A DNA stretch of 64,000 nt from Alphaproteobacteria bacterium (GTDB lineage Bacteria > Pseudomonadota > Alphaproteobacteria > Reyranellales > Reyranellaceae), in contig JAFKFL010000014.1 of NCBI GenBank assembly GCA_017308235.1, positions 1-64,000 of the forward strand. The letters are read 5' to 3'. Under the pieces are notes generated by a model, which saw nothing but the letters and a program-made list of their open reading frames with translations, searched no databases and was not told the DNA's origin. Below are positions 59,221 to 64,000 of the stretch, piece by piece (positions within the stretch are counted from its first letter, which is position 1; each line of letters begins with the position of its first letter). The translations under genes and the position numbers were made by a program.

Positions 59221-59250
59221 CCAATCGCGATAGACCCAATCGCGATAGAC
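59221..59250. repeat. Perfect 15-bp tandem duplication
   Basis: CCAATCGCGATAGAC occurs twice in direct succession between the amidohydrolase and YidB-like genes. It could be slippage or a small regulatory repeat. Confidence 0.8.
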
Positions 59251-59346
59251 AAGGGCCGCGGTCCTCTGGCAGCGTGGTCGAACGAGGGACCTCGCTTTCA
59301 ACCGAAGGCGGCGGGTGTCATGTGGCTTCTGAGTGTGGAGGGGATC

Positions 59347-60072
59347 ATGGGTCTGATGGACATTCTCAACGGCATGCAAAACGGACCTCGCGGCGGCGCT
59401 GGCCGTTCGGGCGGCGGTGGTATGTCGCCGCTCACCATGGCCCTGCTGGCGTTGCTCGCCTACAAGGCGATGAAGGGATTTGGCGGCGGCGCCAGTTCCT
59501 CGACGGCCCCGAGCCTGCCTCCGGGAGGCGCTCCATCCGGTGCGCCGTCGCTGCCTGGCGGCACGACGACGGCCTCAGCACCTGCACCTGCTCCGTCGGG
59601 AGGCGGTGGTGGCTTGGGCGGCCTGGCCGGCGGGTTGGACGATCTTTTACGTGGCGGTGGTGCCAGAGCTGCCGGTGCAGGCGCGGGCGGCGGGCCGGGC
59701 GACGGTGGTGGTGGTCTCGGCGGCCTTGGTGGCCTCGGTGGAATCCTGGGAGGCATCCTGGGCGGTGCCGGCGCGGCTGGGCTTGGCGGCCTGCTGACCG
59801 GTGGGCTCGGCGATCTCCTCAATCAGTTCCAGGGCGCGGGCCAGGGCGACGTGGCGTCGTCATGGGTCGGCCGTGGCGAGAACCGGGCGATCTCGGCCAA
59901 CGCCCTCTCGCAGGTGCTGTCGCCCGATCAGGTCGACTTCCTGCAACAGCACAGCGGCCTCTCGCGCGAGGAGCTGATGGCGGGCTTGAGCGAGCAACTG
60001 CCGCACCTGATCGATCAGCTCACGCCGGACGGCCGCATGCCGACCGCCGATGAGATGAACCGCACGGTCTGA
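59347..60072 (+). CDS. YidB-like (DUF937) family protein
   Basis: 241 aa from MGLMDILNGMQ, with GGAGGGG upstream. The middle is a long Gly/Ala/Leu/Ser-rich stretch, low complexity (GGGLGGLGGLGGILGGILGG), followed by the conserved C-terminal region FQGAGQGDVASSWVG, ISANALSQVLSPDQVDFLQ and SREELMAGLSEQLPHLIDQL, which defines YidB/DUF937 proteins. Role unclear. A conserved pairing with the next gene, a stress-type membrane protein (15 bp gap), is plausible. Confidence 0.88.
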   Translation: MGLMDILNGMQNGPRGGAGRSGGGGMSPLTMALLALLAYKAMKGFGGGASSSTAPSLPPGGAPSGAPSLPGGTTTASAPAPAPSGGGGGLGGLAGGLDDLLRGGGARAAGAGAGGGPGDGGGGLGGLGGLGGILGGILGGAGAAGLGGLLTGGLGDLLNQFQGAGQGDVASSWVGRGENRAISANALSQVLSPDQVDFLQQHSGLSREELMAGLSEQLPHLIDQLTPDGRMPTADEMNRTV

Positions 60073-60087
60073 AGCGAGGGAACCAAC

Positions 60088-60348
60088 ATGGGCGGCTTTA
60101 TCTGGATCGTGCTGATCGGCTTCGTGGCGGGCATCCTTGCCCGCCTCCTGTCGTCGGCACCGAACAAACCCACCGGCTTCCTGCTGACGACGGTGCTGGG
60201 GATCGCGGGCGCGTTCCTCGCGACCTTCATCGGCCAGGCGATCGGCTGGTACGCGCCCGACCAGGGCGCGGGCTTCATCACGGCGACCATCGGTGCGATC
60301 GTGGTGCTCTTCATCTGGGGCCGCATCGCCGCCGCCCGCGCCCGCTGA
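60088..60348 (+). CDS. GlsB/YeaQ/YmgE family stress-response membrane protein
   Basis: 86 aa, three hydrophobic helices. FIWIVLIGFVAGILARLLSS, the FLLTTVLGIAGAFLATFIGQ middle and the GFITATIGAIVVLFIW end match the YeaQ family, small inner-membrane proteins of transglycosylase-associated type. It starts 15 bp after the YidB gene. Confidence 0.9.
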   Translation: MGGFIWIVLIGFVAGILARLLSSAPNKPTGFLLTTVLGIAGAFLATFIGQAIGWYAPDQGAGFITATIGAIVVLFIWGRIAAARAR

Positions 60349-60397
60349 CGCGCGTAAAAGGCATCGTTCAGCGCCGCCGCGCGTTGCTGGATGCCCC

Positions 60398-60604
60398 TTG
60401 ACTCTCTTCGGCCTGTTCGCCGTAACGGCGATGCTGGTTTGCTATGCGGTCGAAGACCGGAGCCATTGGTATGTGCTCGGCTTCGCGTCGGCCTGTGCGC
60501 TGGGCTCGATCTATGGATTTCTGCAGGGCGCTTGGCCTTTTGGCATCGTGGAAGCCATCTGGGTGCTCGTCGCCCTGAGACGATGGCAACGCATCTCGAA
60601 TTAG
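60398..60604 (+). CDS. Small membrane protein, 68 aa
   Basis: A TTG start at 60398 gives LTLFGLFAVTAMLVCYAVED; an ATG at 60434 region would give a shorter form. It contains two hydrophobic helices (FASACALGSIYGFLQGAWPF and GIVEAIWVLVALRRW). Similar small proteins are common in alphaproteobacteria. No strong ribosome site. Function unknown. Confidence 0.5.
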   Translation: MTLFGLFAVTAMLVCYAVEDRSHWYVLGFASACALGSIYGFLQGAWPFGIVEAIWVLVALRRWQRISN

Positions 60605-60646
60605 GACACCGCCACGGGAAGCAGTGAGGGGACCCGGGGATACAGC

Positions 60647-61528
60647 TCAGTTGTAGGCGAGGGACCAGCCGGGGCCGCTTAGCCAGCAGTGCTCCTCGGG
60701 GATTGGCTGGTCGCGGTAGAGGCGTGTCACCTTCTGCCAGCCGCCCTTGGCGAACGCCTCGGCCAAGGTGCGCTCGGATGCCTCGTCTCGGCTGCCGGCG
60801 CAGGGAAAGATCGCGACCGCCGAGATCCAGCGCACGACGTAGTCGGCGCCGCGGCGTTCGATGCGGAACACCGCGCCGGCACTCGCCATGCGTTCGGGTG
60901 CGACGCCGCCGAAACCCTGGTTCGAAGTCAGCGGCAGGATCAGGCGGCCGCCGTCGGCCAGGCGATCGAGCCAGTGTGCGACCGGCTGCGTGCAGCCCGC
61001 GTTGACGTAGATCACATCGGCGGCATCGAACGGCACCAGCGTGCCGTCGCCTTCCTTGATCTCGACCTGAGGCTGCGATGCGAGGTTGGCGCGCGCCCGC
61101 GCGGCGAGGCCGGGATCGTATTCGATGCCGGTGACGCGGCCCGACGGTCCGGCGAGATGGGCGAGGAGTGCGGTGTAGTAGCCGCTGCCGGTGCCGATAT
61201 GCACGACATGCTCGCCCGTTTGCGGTGCGGCCTCGTGGATGAGGTGCGCGTGCAAGGACGGCTGGCCGTTGTTGAGGCGCCGCTCGGGCAGGATGGCGAC
61301 GACGTCGTCGGTGTAGAGGTAGACGGGATCGGCATCGGGCGTCGTCGCGTAGCCGTAGCTGAAGCCTGCGGACCAGCGCAGCATCTGCCACGGCCCGGGC
61401 CCCAGGAAATCCTCGCGGCGCACGGTGCCGAACGCCGCGCCGAGGCGTGGATCGACGGTACGCGCGGCGGCCAGGATCTGCTTGGCGTAGGCCCTGCGGA
61501 CGATCTCGAGTTCGGCCTGTCGGTCCAT
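60647..61528 (-). CDS. Protein-L-isoaspartate methyltransferase-like protein
   Basis: 293 aa. VVHIGTGSGYYTALLAHLAG is the SAM-binding motif I, followed by RVTGIEYDPGLAARARANL. The upstream R-x-FLGPGPW and SLHAHLIHEAAP elements resemble the isoaspartate methyltransferase family, which repairs isoaspartyl residues. It is larger than classic PCMT (~210 aa), with an 80-residue C-terminal extension, so substrate may differ. It is divergent from the HicB-like gene, sharing the 45-bp dyad at 61560. Confidence 0.8.
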   Translation of the reverse strand: MDRQAELEIVRRAYAKQILAAARTVDPRLGAAFGTVRREDFLGPGPWQMLRWSAGFSYGYATTPDADPVYLYTDDVVAILPERRLNNGQPSLHAHLIHEAAPQTGEHVVHIGTGSGYYTALLAHLAGPSGRVTGIEYDPGLAARARANLASQPQVEIKEGDGTLVPFDAADVIYVNAGCTQPVAHWLDRLADGGRLILPLTSNQGFGGVAPERMASAGAVFRIERRGADYVVRWISAVAIFPCAGSRDEASERTLAEAFAKGGWQKVTRLYRDQPIPEEHCWLSGPGWSLAYN

Positions 61529-61559
61529 TTCCGGTTCCCCTTTGCTGGAAGGCCGGGTA

Positions 61560-61604
61560 GTGTGCGATTAGACACACAAGGTAGAGGTGTGTGAAATAGC
61601 ACAC
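61560..61604. promoter_or_regulatory. 45-bp interrupted dyad between methyltransferase-like and HicB-like genes
   Basis: The left arm (61560-61577, GTGTGCGATTAGACACAC) and the right arm (61587-61604) are inverted copies; the reverse complement of the right arm, GTGTGCTATTTCACACAC, matches at 15 of 18 positions. Each arm is itself a partial palindrome. The arms sit 18 bases before the HicB-like start and overlap any promoter for the divergent gene. Likely operator for the HicB-like ribbon-helix-helix protein. Confidence 0.65.
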
Positions 61605-61622
61605 GGTTCTGGAAGGAGCCAG

Positions 61623-62126
61623 ATGAAACGGCGGCTTTATCCGGTGGTTCTCGAGGGCGGCCCGCGGGGGATATTCGGCGCCTGGTTTCCCGATTTCCCC
61701 GGCTGCGTCGCCGGCGGCAAGTCGCTGGAGGAGGCGATCGCCAAGGCCGAAACCGCGCTCGCCCGCGCCGTCGATGCCCTGGCCGAGAACCTGCCCGAGC
61801 CCACGCCGATCGAGCGGATCGCGCTGCCCAAGGGCTGCAAGCCGCTGGCCTATTTCATCGTCGGCGTCGATCCGCCCGATCCGTCGGAGCGGGTGAACAT
61901 CTACCTGCCCAAAAGCCTGCTGGCGCGCGTCGACCAGAAGGCGGCCCAGCTCGGCATGAGCCGCTCGAGCTTCTTCGGACTCGCCGCCTCGACCGCACTC
62001 GATCCGTCTCCGACGCCGATCTACCTGCGGGCCGGTCTCACGGCACTTCGGGCGAGTTCGGAGCCGCGCTCGAAGGCGCGCAAGGTCGGCAAGCTGCGCG
62101 CGGCGAAACCGCCGGCGCGAAAATGA
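61623..62126 (+). CDS. Orphan HicB-like antitoxin-family protein
   Basis: 167 aa from MKRRLYPVVLEGG with GGAAGGAG upstream. Residues 1-60 are the partially degraded RNase-H-like HicB domain (GIFGAWFPDFPGCVAGGKSL, then EEAIAKAETALARAVDALAE). Residues 95-130 are a ribbon-helix-helix segment (VNIYLPKSLLARVDQKAAQL, GMSRSSFFGLAAS) that should bind DNA. No HicA toxin is adjacent; a small basic protein follows instead. The protein may be a stand-alone transcription factor. Confidence 0.85.
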   Translation: MKRRLYPVVLEGGPRGIFGAWFPDFPGCVAGGKSLEEAIAKAETALARAVDALAENLPEPTPIERIALPKGCKPLAYFIVGVDPPDPSERVNIYLPKSLLARVDQKAAQLGMSRSSFFGLAASTALDPSPTPIYLRAGLTALRASSEPRSKARKVGKLRAAKPPARK

Positions 62127-62161
62127 AGGGGCGCGTTGCTGCGAAAGCGGGGGAGAACGCC

Positions 62162-62410
62162 ATGGCCAGGCGCAGAAGGCATCTCAAACGGCATCTCGAA
62201 CCTAAGTACGTGGTGAACATCGACCTGAAGGCGCTGGATCTTCCCAAGGCAGGCGTCGCCATGGTCCTCAAGGTCAAGGACCGCACCGGCCTCCTGCTCG
62301 GCACCGCCGAGATCGGCCAGGGCTCGTTCGGCTGGCGGCCGGCCAACAAGCAAAAGTTCGAACGCATCGAATGGGACAAGCTGGGCGCCCGGCTCGATGG
62401 ACGGGGGTGA
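62162..62410 (+). CDS. Small basic protein next to the HicB-like gene
   Basis: 82 aa from MARRRRHLKRHLEPK with GGGGGAG upstream; an earlier ATG at 62123 overlaps the HicB-like stop (ATGA). The N-terminus is strongly basic; KYVVNIDLKALDL and VAMVLKVKDRTGLLLGTAEI are beta-like strands. It is unlike HicA (no YKPKxGG-type or catalytic-His motif). Could be a nucleic-acid-binding partner. Unrecognised family. Confidence 0.6.
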   Translation: MARRRRHLKRHLEPKYVVNIDLKALDLPKAGVAMVLKVKDRTGLLLGTAEIGQGSFGWRPANKQKFERIEWDKLGARLDGRG

Positions 62411-62418
62411 GGGCGGCT

Positions 62419-64000
62419 TCAGCGCGTTAGTTGATCGAGTAATGTCTTCGCTGCGACGAGATCGGGCGCGTCGAAGCCTTCAGTGAACCAGGCGTAGGTT
62501 GGGCCGAGCACGTCGCGCGCCTCCTCGACCTTGCCGTCCTCGGCAAGCAGCCGCGCCAGGTCGTGGCAGGCGCGCAGATGGAAAAGTCTGGCGGTCTGCG
62601 CTTCGGCTAAGTCCACCGCCTCGCGCAGTTTCTTATAGGCGGCCTCTCGGTCGCCATCGGCGGCTGCCAAGAGGCCCTCCAGGCGCAAGTACTCCGCATA
62701 TCCCGCTCGTTCCGATCCACTCGCAAAATGGCTCCCGGCTTGCAAAACATAGCGGCGAGCGATCTCTCGATCGCCACGGCGCATAAGAGTATGGGCCGTT
62801 TCGACCAGCATGAGGTCGAGGGCGAACTTGCCGCCAGCGCGGCTCCACAGCTCGATACCCCGATCCAACTCTTCGATCCCCATGACAATTTCACCAAGTG
62901 CCGTCAGTGCGATCCCTCTACCCCAAAGGCAGTTGGCCAGCCGCGCCGAGTATCCGTAGCGCATGCAGATGTCTTGGCTCTCATCAAAGGCCGCAATCGC
63001 TTCCCGATATTGTCCGCGGTAGAAGAGGTAGCGGCCTAATGTGATCAATGCCCAAGAAACCGAAAACGGGTGATCGATCGATCGCGCCAGCGCCACCGTT
63101 TCCAACGCGAGGGTCATGGCCTTTTTTCCAAAGCCGCAAAAAAAGCTCGCGCGGACCAAGTAGGTTCTGGCCACAATCCTTACATCCCCGCCACCGAATG
63201 CCGTGTCGTTTTGTGGGATCACGTTCTCCAGCCCAAATACCGCACTCAACTCGGATAAGGCTTGCGAAAATCTGCCCTGATGAAAGTGGCTGACCCCGCG
63301 AATGCATCGAAAGTGTGTTTGAGCTACGGGACTTGTTGCACGAAGGTCTTCATCGGTTATCCATTCGAGCTGACGTTCAGCGCCATCGAAGTCCAGCCTG
63401 GCGAAGAGGGTAGGTGCGAAGCTCGTACAAATCCGGATATACAGCTCCACGTCGACCAGATTCCTGGCTGTTCCGAGGGCCGATTCCCCGAGCTCCTTGG
63501 CGGTGGCAGAGCCGTAGCCCTCCACTTGAATGAAAGCTTCCGCCAGCTTCTTTTTTATTTCTGCATTGCGACGCTGACTGTCTGTATCGTCACGAGCGAG
63601 CAGAGCCAATGCCTGCCTCCACAATCGGATAGCTTCCTGATTGGCGGATGCCTTGGAGGCGACATCGCCAGCCTTGTCGAGCCATTCGATGGCCTCGGAC
63701 AGGTTGCCCGCCGCTTCGAAGTGGTGGGCGATGAGCTCGGGACGGGCCTCAGTTGACGGTTCACTCAACAGTTGGGCAATACGCCCATGCACTTCCTGCC
63801 GCCGTTGCCGGAGCATTGATCCATACGCGGCATCCTGCACCAGGGCGTGCTTGAAGATGTAGGTCGTCTCCGGTCCGGCGCCGCGCGAGAAGAGGAGACC
63901 GGCGTCGAGCAGTTGCCTCAGGCCTTCGCTCAGCGCCTCCGGCTTCATGCCGGCAATCGAGGCAAGCAGCGGCTGGCCAAACTCGCGGCCGATCGCGGCG
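62419..64000 (-). CDS. AAA/TPR signalling protein, C-terminal part
   Basis: At least 526 residues; the gene continues past the right edge. The first readable part (AAIGREFGQPLLASIAG, LLDAGLLFSRG and IFKHALVQDAAYGSMLRQRR) matches the winged-helix part of the AAA-ATPase unit in the 43155 protein (GATIGREF, MFRHVLIQEAAYQSLL). The rest is TPR-like. By that resemblance an N-terminal class III cyclase is likely but not visible. No frame breaks. Confidence 0.8.
   Translation of the reverse strand, partial: AAIGREFGQPLLASIAGMKPEALSEGLRQLLDAGLLFSRGAGPETTYIFKHALVQDAAYGSMLRQRRQEVHGRIAQLLSEPSTEARPELIAHHFEAAGNLSEAIEWLDKAGDVASKASANQEAIRLWRQALALLARDDTDSQRRNAEIKKKLAEAFIQVEGYGSATAKELGESALGTARNLVDVELYIRICTSFAPTLFARLDFDGAERQLEWITDEDLRATSPVAQTHFRCIRGVSHFHQGRFSQALSELSAVFGLENVIPQNDTAFGGGDVRIVARTYLVRASFFCGFGKKAMTLALETVALARSIDHPFSVSWALITLGRYLFYRGQYREAIAAFDESQDICMRYGYSARLANCLWGRGIALTALGEIVMGIEELDRGIELWSRAGGKFALDLMLVETAHTLMRRGDREIARRYVLQAGSHFASGSERAGYAEYLRLEGLLAAADGDREAAYKKLREAVDLAEAQTARLFHLRACHDLARLLAEDGKVEEARDVLGPTYAWFTEGFDAPDLVAAKTLLDQLTR

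Noticed and set aside
61623..62410. HicAB toxin-antitoxin pair
   Set aside because: The downstream protein lacks the HicA double-stranded-RNA-binding pattern and catalytic His, so the HicB-like gene is called orphan.
1..64000. tRNA, rRNA, insertion sequences or prophage genes
   Set aside because: No cloverleaf, ribosomal, transposase, integrase or phage structural sequence was recognised on either strand.

Overview
The window is 64 kb of GC-rich bacterial chromosome with strong codon-position GC bias, long antisense shadow frames and ordinary Shine-Dalgarno sites. The gene set points to a soil-type alphaproteobacterium. Indicators are several class III cyclases fused to TolB-like/TPR or AAA/TPR modules, urea-carboxylase-associated DUF1989, GFA proteins, an ABC_sub_bind periplasmic protein, an orphan HicB-like protein and GC-rich hairpin intergenic repeats. 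A Reyranella/Bradyrhizobium-like genome is my inference; there is no rRNA or marker gene here to prove it. I saw no tRNA, rRNA, insertion sequence, prophage or CRISPR array.

Layout. 1-9 kb: edge of a CDF metal transporter, small conserved unknowns, DoxX, DUF1989 plus double-GNAT, two GFA proteins, a multiply frameshifted pseudogene, an HTH/PIN toxin-antitoxin pair and a Baeyer-Villiger-type monooxygenase. 9-21 kb: MAPEG, tautomerase-like and dienelactone-hydrolase genes facing a GlxA-type regulator; a tight patatin / acetoacetate decarboxylase / 3-hydroxybutyrate dehydrogenase operon; a run of unknown, lipoprotein and membrane genes; a NUDIX gene behind a perfect 22-bp palindrome; a VOC dioxygenase-like gene. 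22.2-26.6 kb: a four-gene signalling operon (coiled-coil protein, OmpA-domain membrane protein, Ras/Rab-like small GTPase, class III cyclase), the most system-like block in the window. 27-34 kb: GST, small secreted proteins, IclR regulator divergent from an amidohydrolase, patatin-like lipoprotein, coniferyl-aldehyde-dehydrogenase-like enzyme. 34.3-39.5 kb: a cyclase-TPR / vanadium-haloperoxidase-PAP2 / S8 protease cassette, the second system-like block. 39.5-50 kb: MORN protein, Crp regulator divergent from another cyclase-TPR, a giant SAM-cyclase-AAA-TPR protein, acyl-CoA dehydrogenase-like flavoprotein and NDH-2. 50-64 kb: DedA, AraC regulator/aquaporin pair, two substrate-binding proteins, TMEM175-like channel, amidohydrolase, YidB, YeaQ-like, a PCMT-like methyltransferase facing an orphan HicB-like gene across a 45-bp dyad, and the C-terminal part of a further AAA/TPR regulator running off the edge.

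Functional themes. Four complete class III cyclase genes, plus a partial fifth likely relative, lie within 40 kb near a Crp-family regulator, so nucleotide second-messenger signalling is prominent. Several small protein families occur more than once: a ~127-aa unknown family three times, and a small periplasmic family twice plus a 3' remnant. Recurrent hairpin repeats separate many operons. All functional statements come from motifs read directly in translations plus general knowledge of the families; no database search was possible.
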